Positions 15,705-23,974 of a DNA stretch of 43,450 nucleotides are shown here, in pieces. The notes under the pieces were generated by a model. The model saw nothing but the letters and a program-made list of their open reading frames with translations, did no database searches and was not told the DNA's origin. Where the stretch lies: NCBI GenBank assembly GCA_964557375.1, contig CAZKZZ010000016.1:1-43450 (forward strand), written 5' to 3'. Numbering within the stretch: position 1 is the first letter of the stretch; each line of letters starts with the position of its first letter. This DNA is from CAZKZZ01 sp964557375 (GTDB taxonomy: Bacteria > Spirochaetota > Spirochaetia > SPDA01 > CAZJBZ01). Position numbers and translations under genes: made by a program.

Positions 15705-16757
15705 CTGGATCCGTGTAAAGATGTAGGAAAGCAAATCCCGCTTCAGCACCTTTCGGTAAAAGTTCGTGTTTCCCAATTGTACCGGTTTATCTCCATTCGA
15801 ACCGAAGTACTTGCTGCTCACCGTATTATCAAACCAGTGAACGAGGGCGATTTCGTCCCCTCCGATCTCCAAAGAAGTGATGCCCCGTTTCCCGATTACA
15901 CATCCCGAATTAAAGAGGCAGGGGACGAGCAGGCGGGTATTGTACAGACTAGACCGCCTTCCATTCGATGCGTCCTTTTCATAGATATGCTGCAGTTCGT
16001 GTTTGCACCGTTTAATCGTGATTTCCGCTCTTCGTTTCTCCGCACCGCTCAAGTCCGGGTACGCGCGGCACAGTTTTTCTATTTTAAATTTAATCGAGTC
16101 GATCTTAGAAAGTGATTCGAACAGCGGCCTGTGGGTATGTCCGATTATCGAAACGATTTTATTTTCCGCGGAAAACTCATAAACTCTCTGCTCAGTAGCG
16201 TATCGTTTGCTGCTGTCATGTGCTGCCGTAATGTTTTTGATTCCAAGGGGCTGTGCGAGGTATTTGATAAGAAACCCCGAAATATCATTATGTTTGGTAA
16301 AAAACACCGAGGCCTGATGACCGTGCAGTATGTACAGTGTGTTTTTTCCGTATTGAAATCGAATCGATTGATAGAGGGGATATCTGTACGAACCGCTGCG
16401 GTGCAGGAGTCCTACATCGTGGTTCCCGATAATCTTTAATAAGCGGTCCTCTTCAGCAAATGAATCGAAAAGTGAAAAAATAGTGTCCCACTGCTTTATT
16501 ATGGCGGGTAATCTAAATTTCTGCAGTTCCTCTATATCACCGTTTAAGATCAGGGTATACCCGTTCTCGAGATAGTACTGTTCCAGAACAGAGGCGAACA
16601 GATTTGCATTGCCGCGAAAATCATCATTTTTACCTCCATTCCCCAAATGGAGATCACTGAAAATGACAAACCGCGCGTTGCGGTCTATCTCCAGTCGGGC
16701 CGCATCGTCGTACAGTTCAGCAAGATTGTTGGCAATAAAACGTTCGCGCGATTTCAT
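15693..16757 (-). CDS. Calcineurin-type metallophosphoesterase
   Basis: A 354-residue protein with all the metal-binding blocks of the family in order: FSDLHLGNGG (D-x-H), LNGDIEEL (GD), IIGNHDVG (GNHD), ILHGHQAS and IGHTHRPL (GHxH). The early layout, with a long first loop, recalls UDP-2,3-diacylglucosamine hydrolase-like enzymes, but the C-terminal ~130 residues (a helical region with many charged residues, then a beta-rich end) are not recognised. It is transcribed toward the ABC ATPase gene and is preceded by the three-hairpin region downstream of cheA. Substrate unknown. Confidence 0.85.
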   Translation of the reverse strand: MKSRERFIANNLAELYDDAARLEIDRNARFVIFSDLHLGNGGKNDDFRGNANLFASVLEQYYLENGYTLILNGDIEELQKFRLPAIIKQWDTIFSLFDSFAEEDRLLKIIGNHDVGLLHRSGSYRYPLYQSIRFQYGKNTLYILHGHQASVFFTKHNDISGFLIKYLAQPLGIKNITAAHDSSKRYATEQRVYEFSAENKIVSIIGHTHRPLFESLSKIDSIKFKIEKLCRAYPDLSGAEKRRAEITIKRCKHELQHIYEKDASNGRRSSLYNTRLLVPCLFNSGCVIGKRGITSLEIGGDEIALVHWFDNTVSSKYFGSNGDKPVQLGNTNFYRKVLKRDLLSYIFTRIQLLT

Positions 16758-16782
16758 TTTTCTTGAGGAAAATCATTATTGA

Positions 16783-16816
16783 GTCTACTGAAAAAACAGT
16801 AGTTTTTTCAGTAGAC
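16783..16816. repeat. Perfect 15-bp hairpin (hairpin 1 of 3)
   Basis: GTCTACTGAAAAAAC (16783-16797) pairs with 16802-16816 around an AGTA loop. The A/T tract is at the loop end of the stem, not the base, so it is not a standard terminator. Its CTGAAAAAAC core recurs in hairpin 3. Confidence 0.7.
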
Positions 16817-16832
16817 AACCTTAAACAGAAGT

Positions 16833-16893
16833 GGAGTTTTGGCTAAGTATTTACTTTGTAATGAATTATTATTTAACAATTAGCCAAAACTCC
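16833..16893. repeat. 14-bp inverted repeat around a 33-bp AT-rich loop (hairpin 2 of 3)
   Basis: GGAGTTTTGGCTAA (16833-16846) is the exact reverse complement of 16880-16893. The interior has no gene. It may be a MITE remnant or a structured transcript element; no target duplication is visible. Confidence 0.6.
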
Positions 16894-16897
16894 TTAA

Positions 16898-16929
16898 CTT
16901 TCCTGAAAAAACACCTTTTTTCAGGAAAG
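16898..16929 (-). terminator. Perfect 14-bp hairpin after cheA (hairpin 3 of 3), possible terminator
   Basis: CTTTCCTGAAAAAA (16898-16911) pairs with 16916-16929 around a CACC loop, 3 bp after the cheA stop. The T-tract is inside the stem, so termination would be atypical; transcript stabilisation is the alternative. Confidence 0.45.
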
Positions 16930-16932
16930 TCA

Positions 16933-19434
16933 TTATTCAATAACAGCGTTTACAAGAGAGTTTGTATCGATGATAAGGCTCACATCCCCGTTACCCATAA
17001 TACTGCACCCTGAGATCGCTTTCATATCACCGATATAGTCGGGAAGCGCTTTGACGACGATCTGCTTATACCCCACCACTTCGTCCACCACCACAGCAGC
17101 GTTCTTTCCATCGGCAAAAACCACTAATACAATCCCGTCGGTTGCAGCCTTTTTCTTAGTTTCGATGCTGTAAAACTCATGAAGTTTTATTACAGGGATG
17201 ATGTCGTCACGGAGCCGCAGCACTTCTTCGCCCTGTTTTGTAGTCGTAAGCTGTCCCTCTTCTATCTTGTGAAATGAGACAACATCGTTGATAGGCAGTG
17301 AAAAGAGCCGGCTGCCGACGAGCAGAGAAACACCGTCAATAATGGCGAGAGTAAGAGGAATACGGAGAATTATTTCCGTCCCTTTTCCGAGCGTACTCGA
17401 AATATCGATTTTGCCTCGCAGTTTTTCAATGTTTCGTTTTACCACGTCCATACCGACCCCGCGGCCGGATATCTCGGAAACTTTGTCCGCGGTCGAGAAT
17501 CCGGGTTCGAAGATGAGGTTCCACACCTCTTTGTCGCTCATAGAGGAGGGATCACTTCGCAGCAGATTGTTCTCATCCGCTTTTTTGATTATTTTGTCCC
17601 TGCTCAAGCCCCCGCCGTCATCCTTGACCGAAATCCAGATCTCGTTACCTTCATAGCGGGCGCTGAGATGGATATTACCGGTCTCTTCCTTTCCGGCCTG
17701 CTCACGCCCTGCTTTATCTTCGATTCCGTGGTCGATCGCATTTCGAATAATGTGGACGAGGGGGTCTGATATCTCCTCCATCACATTGCGGTCCATTTCG
17801 GTTTCTTGTCCGCTGATCGTGAGGTTGATCTTCTTTTCGAACTTGCGAGAGAGGTCCCGCACCAGCCGGCGCATCTTATTGAACAATCCCTCCAGAGGGA
17901 TCATGCGGATGGTCATCGTAATTTCCTGCATCTCGCGGGTTATTTTAGAGAGGTAGCTCGTTGCTGTATCGAAAGCATCCAGCTCATATTTCTCCAGGTC
18001 GGGATTATCGATTACCATCGCTTCCGCGGTGATCAGTTCTCCCATCAAATCGAACAAGCTGTCCAGCTTCTCCATATCCACCCGAATGTCGCTGCGCTGC
18101 ACTTTGTAGGACGAGCCTTGGTCCTGAGGGGCTTTTTTTGTTTTACTCTGTTTCTCCAGCGCTTCTTCCAAGACATCTTGAGATACAGCGCCTTCCTCTA
18201 CCAAGATCTCTCCGAGCTTTCTCTGCTGCATCTCCAGAGCTTCTTCTACAGCCTGCTGTGTTACTCCGCCCATGGAAACCAGCGCTTCACCTAAAGGCAT
18301 ATATCCCTGCTCAGCAGCTGACTCCGCCCCCGACTCTTCTTCCGGCTGCGTTACCTCTTCGTAGTCAGTCTCTCCCTGCCGGATGAGGATGAGCTGCTTA
18401 CGGATCGCATCCACACTGTCGAGGATTATCTCGAGTATGCCGCTTTCCGCTTCGCGGTTTCCTCTTCTAATGCTGTCGAGTACCGTTTCAATGTCGACAC
18501 TGATCGATTCAACTCTGCTGTAGCCGAAAAATCCCGCGTTTCCCTTAATAGTGTGCATGGTCCGAAACGCGTCGTTTATCGCCTTTTCTCCGCCGGGGTC
18601 CGACTGGAGCTGTTTGATGTACTCTTCAAACCGGTCGAGGAGTTCACCGGATTCTTCTACGAACTTTTCTATCATCTCCGGTGTAATGATCTGGTCCGCC
18701 TCCCCACTTTCCTGGGGGGCCTCTTTGTCGGTAATGATTTTCCCGAGACTTTCGACGATCTGTTCAATTTCCATCTCGGAATCGAGCTCGGTTACCGGCT
18801 GTTTGGTCTTTGCCAGATCTTCTGAGCGGCTGCTGAGCTCCGCCACCATGGCTTTTACGAGGTCCGTGCCTTCGAGAAGAATATCTACGAGGTCCGTATT
18901 GATGGTAATCGTGTCCTTTCGCAGCTCATCGAGGACGGATTCGAGAGAGTGACTCAACGTTTTTATCTTATTGAGACCGAGAAACGAGGAAACCCCTTTA
19001 ATGGTGTGCATAGAGCGGAATATCGAATCCACCAAATCGGGCTCATCACTGTCCTCCAATTTCAGTATCTCATCTTCGATGTTCTCTAAATGGTCCTGTG
19101 CTTCCTGTATAAAAGAAAAGAGGACCTCGTAATCTCCCTCATCCGCGGTCTCTTTCTTTGTCTTTCCTGTATCTTTTTTCTCGCCTATTTCGAAGTTGGA
19201 TTCTATATTTTTTCGAAACGCTTCTACTCGTTCTGCAGCGTCCGCTTCACTTCCTCCCATGAGCGAGCTTTCAAAGTACTGTGAAATCTCTGCTAAGATC
19301 TTTTTTTGGTCTTCGGTAAATGAAGCTTCTTCCGCCAGTTGGTCACAGGATTCCTTTATTTCAATTCCTGTTACTAAATCGCCCGGCGAGTATGTAGAGA
19401 GCTGTTCAACAAGTGCTTGAATCGAATCTGCCAT
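16933..19434 (-). CDS. cheA: Chemotaxis histidine kinase CheA with two HPt domains
   Basis: An 833-residue CheA. An unusual ~100-residue N-terminal segment precedes two HPt domains: SMHTIKG (His143) and TMHTIKG (His294). Two ~24-residue repeats with the pattern LGExLVxxGxVxQxxxEEALExQ (379-402 and 406-429) follow; these resemble the N-terminal helical repeats of GspE/PilB ATPases. Then come the dimerisation domain, the kinase domain (N box HIIRNAIDHG, G1 DDGGGL, FEPGFSTAD, G2 GRGVGMDVV) and a C-terminal CheW-like P5 domain. No P2 CheY-docking domain is obvious. CheA phosphorylates CheY in response to receptor state. It is last in the receptor-cheY-cheA operon, 6 bp after cheY. Start ATG 19434. 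Confidence 0.95.
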   Translation of the reverse strand: MADSIQALVEQLSTYSPGDLVTGIEIKESCDQLAEEASFTEDQKKILAEISQYFESSLMGGSEADAAERVEAFRKNIESNFEIGEKKDTGKTKKETADEGDYEVLFSFIQEAQDHLENIEDEILKLEDSDEPDLVDSIFRSMHTIKGVSSFLGLNKIKTLSHSLESVLDELRKDTITINTDLVDILLEGTDLVKAMVAELSSRSEDLAKTKQPVTELDSEMEIEQIVESLGKIITDKEAPQESGEADQIITPEMIEKFVEESGELLDRFEEYIKQLQSDPGGEKAINDAFRTMHTIKGNAGFFGYSRVESISVDIETVLDSIRRGNREAESGILEIILDSVDAIRKQLILIRQGETDYEEVTQPEEESGAESAAEQGYMPLGEALVSMGGVTQQAVEEALEMQQRKLGEILVEEGAVSQDVLEEALEKQSKTKKAPQDQGSSYKVQRSDIRVDMEKLDSLFDLMGELITAEAMVIDNPDLEKYELDAFDTATSYLSKITREMQEITMTIRMIPLEGLFNKMRRLVRDLSRKFEKKINLTISGQETEMDRNVMEEISDPLVHIIRNAIDHGIEDKAGREQAGKEETGNIHLSARYEGNEIWISVKDDGGGLSRDKIIKKADENNLLRSDPSSMSDKEVWNLIFEPGFSTADKVSEISGRGVGMDVVKRNIEKLRGKIDISSTLGKGTEIILRIPLTLAIIDGVSLLVGSRLFSLPINDVVSFHKIEEGQLTTTKQGEEVLRLRDDIIPVIKLHEFYSIETKKKAATDGIVLVVFADGKNAAVVVDEVVGYKQIVVKALPDYIGDMKAISGCSIMGNGDVSLIIDTNSLVNAVIE

Positions 19435-19440
19435 ATATCC

Positions 19441-19803
19441 TTAACCTGAGAGCATTTTGACTACTTTAACCAAAGAGGGGGGATCAAACGGTTTGACGAT
19501 CCATCCGTTTACCCCGAGCTCCTTGCCGAGTTCTTTCTTCTGGGCGGAACTTTCCGTCGTGAGAAAAATTACCGGTTTTGCTTTGTGTTCATCTAAAGCT
19601 TTGATGTTTTTGACAAATGTAAACCCATCCATGACCGGCATATTGACATCAACAATAAAGAGAGAGACATCTTCACCGAGTTTATCGAGACCGTCCTGCC
19701 CGTTTTCCGCCTCAACGATCTCGTACCCTTCCGGATCTAACGCCTTTTTTACCAGCATTCTGATGGTAGAACTATCATCGACGCACATTACTTTTTTTGC
19801 CAT
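19441..19803 (-). CDS. cheY: CheY-type response regulator
   Basis: A 120-residue single receiver domain. The acidic pair is in CVDDSS (residues 9-10), the phospho-acceptor Asp in FIVDVNMPVMDG (about 53), the Thr in FLTTESS and the Lys in IVKPFDP. There is no output domain. The size and the neighbouring cheA indicate a CheY that receives phosphate from CheA and acts on the flagellar motor or on another target. It sits 43 bp after the receptor gene and 6 bp before cheA. AAGGAG precedes the ATG. Confidence 0.93.
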   Translation of the reverse strand: MAKKVMCVDDSSTIRMLVKKALDPEGYEIVEAENGQDGLDKLGEDVSLFIVDVNMPVMDGFTFVKNIKALDEHKAKPVIFLTTESSAQKKELGKELGVNGWIVKPFDPPSLVKVVKMLSG

Positions 19804-19846
19804 ACCACAAACTCCTTATAAGTTATCACCTTGGAACAATGTCACA

Positions 19847-21154
19847 TTAGAATAATGTCACGTCCCCTTCAAAATCATCCGACCGTTGATCAGTATGGTC
19901 CTCACGAGAACTGCTTTCCGTTTCCGAGGGGGACGAATATTCATCTATTTCGAGACCTGCTGCCTCCCACTCTTCCCTTACTGTGAAATATTTTGAGGCA
20001 CTCTTTTTTATTTGATTTTCCAACTCTTCTTCATCAATTCTAACGTCAAGTTTCTGCTTGTTCAACAATTCTCCCCAATCATTTTCGATATCATTGAGAT
20101 ACGAAACCAAATGTTCCAGCACCTGCCTCGTGATATCCTGAAATTGCTGCGAATGAATCACGTCGTTGAGACCTTCGGTAACGGCGCCTGAAAGTTTCTC
20201 CGATTCTTCGACCGAGGTTTCGACCGTACGGAGTTGTTGAAACAGGACCGATGAAATGGAACGGAGTGTCTCCTGGGCGCGCTCCATCGAGGATACAGCA
20301 TGTTCTATGTGTTGTGATTGCTTAGCAAACGATTCGTCCACTGCTATCGAGGTTTCGTGAATCATTTCATTAATCTGCTCGGCAACTTTTTTCGAGTTCC
20401 GAGACAGGTTCTGCACCTCTTCCGCGATAACTGAGAACCCCTTACCGTGTTCACCGACACGGGCCGCTTCTATGGAAGCGTTGATCGCTAAAATGTTTGT
20501 TTGGTCTGCTAAATCGGTGATATTTCCTGTAAATTCGTTTATTCCCTTAACTGTTTGCTCGATCACCTGCATGTCCTCATGGTAGCTCTTGCTGAGAGAG
20601 CGAAAATCATTTATCAGGGTATTAACTCCTTCGATTTCATTACTGAGTGTTTCGAGTACGGTATCGAGACTCTTTTGTCCGGTAAAAAGCTCCGTCAATA
20701 GCTCTCGGATCTTTTCACCCACGGTTTTGCTGGTCTCGGCAATAGAAAAAATGGAGTTCGTCACTTCCATCGTAGAGTTTTCACTCTTACCCACGACAAT
20801 ATTGGTCATTTTTTCTACTAGAGGGAGCGAACGCAGAAACAGCTGATGTCTTTTGTATAATTGCTCTAAATCCTGATCTTTGGTTTCATTTGCATGGTCT
20901 ACCTCTTCATACCGATTTTGGAGTTCATCGTATTTCTGCTGCAGCTGTTCGAGCTCTTCTTTTAGGTCCGAAAGAGAACCCTCCGCTTCCGATTTTTGTT
21001 CTAATTCCTGTTTTCTCCGTTTAGAAACAACGAATGAGAGAATAAGACCAATCGTGAGTACAGCCGTAACGGACAGAACCAGAGGAAGAGTCTGAAAAAA
21101 AATCAATAACAAAGTTAACACTATAGCAATACTGAAGAAAATCGATACCAGCAT
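19847..21154 (-). CDS. Membrane-anchored methyl-accepting chemotaxis-like protein without a sensory domain
   Basis: A 435-residue protein from ATG 21154 (GGAGG eleven bases upstream); a TTG at 21172 is an alternative. Two adjacent transmembrane helices (about 1-45) are followed by a basic KRRK and a long Glu/Gln-rich coiled coil (about 50-105), then an MCP signalling domain. The hairpin tip is recognisable as DQTNILAINASIEAARVGEHGKGFSVIAEEVQNLSRNS. There is no periplasmic or PAS-type sensing domain, so input may come from the membrane or a partner. The C-terminal ~90 residues are acidic and end in DVTLF. It heads an operon with cheY and cheA and is likely their dedicated receptor. Confidence 0.85.
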   Translation of the reverse strand: MLVSIFFSIAIVLTLLLIFFQTLPLVLSVTAVLTIGLILSFVVSKRRKQELEQKSEAEGSLSDLKEELEQLQQKYDELQNRYEEVDHANETKDQDLEQLYKRHQLFLRSLPLVEKMTNIVVGKSENSTMEVTNSIFSIAETSKTVGEKIRELLTELFTGQKSLDTVLETLSNEIEGVNTLINDFRSLSKSYHEDMQVIEQTVKGINEFTGNITDLADQTNILAINASIEAARVGEHGKGFSVIAEEVQNLSRNSKKVAEQINEMIHETSIAVDESFAKQSQHIEHAVSSMERAQETLRSISSVLFQQLRTVETSVEESEKLSGAVTEGLNDVIHSQQFQDITRQVLEHLVSYLNDIENDWGELLNKQKLDVRIDEEELENQIKKSASKYFTVREEWEAAGLEIDEYSSPSETESSSREDHTDQRSDDFEGDVTLF

Positions 21155-21184
21155 AGGTTGCAATGCCTCCAATCTTTCTAATAC

Positions 21185-21212
21185 AGTATAAATATTTATT
21201 TCGATTTTGCAA
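21185..21212 (-). promoter_or_regulatory. Putative promoter of the receptor-cheY-cheA operon
   Basis: On the minus strand TTGCAA (21212-21207), a 16-bp spacer and TATACT (21190-21185) lie about 31 bp before the ATG at 21154. Confidence 0.45.
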
Positions 21213-21225
21213 ACACCTTTTTGAA

Positions 21226-21237
21226 AAAGTATACTTT
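21226..21237. promoter_or_regulatory. Perfect 12-bp palindrome next to a TATAAT box
   Basis: AAAGTATACTTT (21226-21237) lies three bases before TATAAT (21240-21245), the likely -10 of the plus-strand regulator operon. A repressor or activator site is plausible because it lies in the -35/-10 spacer. The -35 (TTTTTG 21218-21223) is poor, which fits an activated promoter. Confidence 0.35.
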
Positions 21238-21296
21238 CGTATAATAGCGCGTTTGAATTTTATAGAGTATGATGTCTATAGAGGGATTAGATCGTT

Positions 21297-22754
21297 ATGC
21301 ATGTTTTTGAAGCGCACGAACAAAAGGAGCATATTCTTCTTCTATATGCTTCCCGATTCGAGCGGGCCCTGATTCTTTCTGATTACATTACGAGGAGTTT
21401 GGAGAACAAAAACCGGCTGTTGACTATCATCGACAGCCGCTCCTCTACAATGCTGGACTATCTAATAGATTACCTCGATCCTGCAGTTCTGCCCGATTAT
21501 CTCACTAATATCCCTATAGAGGAATACCTCTGGGAAAAATCTCCGGACAAAGATGATCTCTTTGAGTTAATTAAACAGGAAATCAAAAAAACCGAAGAAA
21601 ACGGGTTCAAACACCTCAATGTGATCATCGATATGACTTTTTTGACCGCATATGCTCTCCAAAAAGAACAGCTCCTCGAGTTCGAGGAGAAACTGGACCA
21701 CATATATTCAAATTATCCGGCATCAGGTATCTGTGTCTATTTTTATGAAACGTTTTCACCGGACTGGATTCAGGAGATAAGCGAACTCCATACAAAAACC
21801 GTTATCTCGGACTCACTCGTATTCAAACCGGGCAATAACGGTCACAAACAGAGCGGGCATGAAGCGTGTGAATTGGATGAAGTGTTAAAGACGGTCCTGT
21901 TTACACATTTCTATATGCAAAACAGAAGAGAGCACCAAAACCAAATTACTACGTACAGTGAATACAGCAAAAGCCATCCATCACTCCCCCCTGCTCCCCG
22001 GTTTCTCGAGGTAAACAACGATGTTATCTGGATTCTCAACAATAGAAATGAAATAAAATATCTGAGTCCATCCGCAGAGCAGATTCTCGGGCTTACCCCT
22101 TTAAAGGTACTTAATAAAAAAATGCACACAGTTTTTGATTCAAACATCGAAAACGCATTTATCTCTCTTGCTGAAACGAATGGACCGGTAGGGATGCCGT
22201 TTCGTATTAATCATCTCGTTCATGTAAGCACGGCGTACGCAAAGGAGGTGGATACTCTTTTCACTCCTATCGTCGTAGAAGGTTCTGTAGCGGGATATAT
22301 AGCAGCTTCGCGGGACCTTTCCCGCTCCTGCATTTCGGTCAGGCAAGGTGAAAACGGAAAAGAAGCTACGGGTGGACCGGACAGTAAAAGCCTTACATCT
22401 TCCGAAAACGGCGATGGTACCGCCGCCGAGGGTGCCCCCGCCGAAGGTGCTCCTCCAAAAGTTCTAAAAGGGTTGACAATATCTCAGGAGCGGCTGCAGA
22501 AGTCCGGCTTTTTCCAAATATTGGAAGAGCCCCATCCCTCGGTACCGAAAAACAAAGGCAAAGATGAAGGGGTTATCACAAATCGAGAGTTCGAGATCAT
22601 CCAGCACTTGATGGAAGGGATGCAGAATAAAGAAATTGCAGACAAAATCAATGTAGCAGAAATTACGGTCAAAAAACATTTGAGCAGTATTTACAGAAAA
22701 CTGAATGTAAGAAACAGGGTTGAATTGGTAAAAACCTTCAGAGGGAGGGTATAA
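21297..22754 (+). CDS. MEDS-PAS-LuxR sensory transcriptional regulator
   Basis: A 485-residue regulator. The N-terminal ~185 residues form a MEDS domain (EHILLLYASRFERALILSDYI, then a RecA-like segment with HLNVIIDMTF), a fold shared with DcmR and thought to bind small hydrophobic ligands. A PAS domain follows at about 235-345 (NNDVIWILNNRNEIKYLSPS). A low-complexity linker rich in Ala/Glu/Gly-Pro comes next. A C-terminal LuxR helix-turn-helix (about 420-480) carries ITNREFEIIQHLMEG and EIADKINVAEITVKKHLSSI. The gene is divergent from the chemotaxis operon and is followed after two bases by a REC-PAS-PAS gene. Ligand and targets are unknown. The start has GAGGG eleven bases upstream. Confidence 0.88.
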   Translation: MHVFEAHEQKEHILLLYASRFERALILSDYITRSLENKNRLLTIIDSRSSTMLDYLIDYLDPAVLPDYLTNIPIEEYLWEKSPDKDDLFELIKQEIKKTEENGFKHLNVIIDMTFLTAYALQKEQLLEFEEKLDHIYSNYPASGICVYFYETFSPDWIQEISELHTKTVISDSLVFKPGNNGHKQSGHEACELDEVLKTVLFTHFYMQNRREHQNQITTYSEYSKSHPSLPPAPRFLEVNNDVIWILNNRNEIKYLSPSAEQILGLTPLKVLNKKMHTVFDSNIENAFISLAETNGPVGMPFRINHLVHVSTAYAKEVDTLFTPIVVEGSVAGYIAASRDLSRSCISVRQGENGKEATGGPDSKSLTSSENGDGTAAEGAPAEGAPPKVLKGLTISQERLQKSGFFQILEEPHPSVPKNKGKDEGVITNREFEIIQHLMEGMQNKEIADKINVAEITVKKHLSSIYRKLNVRNRVELVKTFRGRV

Positions 22755-22756
22755 GC

Positions 22757-23899
22757 ATGCTTGTGAAAAACAGCGTTAAAGAAAACGTAAAAGATACTAT
22801 CCTGATAGTGGAGGACGAAGCGATCGTTGCAGAGAGCCTCCAGCGAAAATTGGAAAAAATGGGGTATAGCGTAGCGGACATCTGTGCGAGCGGCAGTGAT
22901 GCGCTGAAAAGCATCGAGAAATTACATCCGGACCTCATTCTTATGGATATAAAACTGGAGGGAAATCTCGACGGTATCGAAACAGCTCAATCAATAGCGG
23001 GGAAATACGATCTGCCCATCGTGTACCTGACAGCATATGCCGATGAACCGACACTGCAGAGGGCAAAATTGACCGAACCGTACGGGTATGTATTAAAACC
23101 TTTTACCGACCGGGAATTGAGAAGCAACATAGAAATCGCCTTCTATAAATACCAGATGGAGAAAGAACTCAAAGAAAGCGAAAAGCGGCTGAGGAAAATC
23201 ATTCAGGAAATGCGCAATGGTTTGCTCGTTGTTGATAATAATTGGAAAATCAGCTTTGCGAATGAGCACTTTTTAGAAATAACCGGTTACGCCCATGATG
23301 ATATATATGATCAAGACGTGAAAATCCTCCTCGATGAAGATAATTTGGAATCTGTGTCCAAGCTCTGGCAGGAACACGCCATTGTTGGCGAGCGTTCTTT
23401 TGAACTGAACATCAGCAGAAAAGGGACCGCTGCCGCACGGGTCCTGGTTTCACCCAAAATATTTTGGGGAAATAAAGGGGATTTTCAAGGATGTATTTTT
23501 ACAGTTACCCAGCTTCATAGGAGGTCTTCCGGTACTCCCAATCAAACCGACTTCATCCCTCAATCTCTGCGGGAAGACATCGAAAACAATATTCATAGTG
23601 CAATGCTTATCCATTTTCACGATTGGAATATCGTAGAGATAAACGATGCATTTCTCGAAGCGACCGGCTTCAGCCGGGAAGAACTGGTCGATCAATCCGC
23701 GATACAGTTCGTCAACTGGAAAAGCATAGAAGATATGAACCTGTTTCTGGCTCTGCTGAACAACAGTGAAGATGTCGAAGACCACCCGGTCCGGATCAGG
23801 ATAAAAAACGACCAACTGAAAAAATTCCGGGCCGCAAAATACGTTATTGAAAAAAACGGTGCCCTTTTTTCTCTCATCGTGTTAAGAAACCTGCACTAA
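22757..23899 (+). CDS. Response regulator with receiver and two PAS domains
   Basis: A 380-residue protein. The receiver domain (about 13-130) has the acidic pair in VEDEA, phospho-acceptor Asp64 in LILMDIKLEG, Thr/Ser in VYLTAYA and Lys in VLKPF. Two PAS domains follow, at about 140-255 (MRNGLLVVDNNWKISFAN) and 275-380 (MLIHFHDWNIVEINDAF). No kinase, HTH or cyclase output is present, so its output is probably protein-protein contact, perhaps with the MEDS-LuxR regulator encoded two bases upstream. GGAGGG inside the end of that gene is the ribosome site, which indicates coupled translation. Confidence 0.88.
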   Translation: MLVKNSVKENVKDTILIVEDEAIVAESLQRKLEKMGYSVADICASGSDALKSIEKLHPDLILMDIKLEGNLDGIETAQSIAGKYDLPIVYLTAYADEPTLQRAKLTEPYGYVLKPFTDRELRSNIEIAFYKYQMEKELKESEKRLRKIIQEMRNGLLVVDNNWKISFANEHFLEITGYAHDDIYDQDVKILLDEDNLESVSKLWQEHAIVGERSFELNISRKGTAAARVLVSPKIFWGNKGDFQGCIFTVTQLHRRSSGTPNQTDFIPQSLREDIENNIHSAMLIHFHDWNIVEINDAFLEATGFSREELVDQSAIQFVNWKSIEDMNLFLALLNNSEDVEDHPVRIRIKNDQLKKFRAAKYVIEKNGALFSLIVLRNLH

Positions 23900-23903
23900 G
23901 GTA

Positions 23904-23936
23904 GCTCTTTCACAATTAGTCATATTTTGAAAGAGC
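23904..23936. repeat. Stem-loop over the candidate TTG start
   Basis: GCTCTTTCA (23904-23912) is the reverse complement of 23928-23936, with a 15-base loop. It covers the TTG at 23927 and starts 5 bp after the REC-PAS-PAS stop. There is no T-run, so it is more likely an attenuating or RNA-processing structure than a terminator. Confidence 0.35.
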
Positions 23937-23974
23937 CTGTTAAAGAAGCTTCCATATTGCTCCGAAAAGATAAT

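Noticed and set aside
16833..16893. 61-bp inverted-repeat unit as a second MITE
   Set aside because: No TA or other target duplication flanks it and its ends differ from the 11490-11635 element; kept only as a hairpin.
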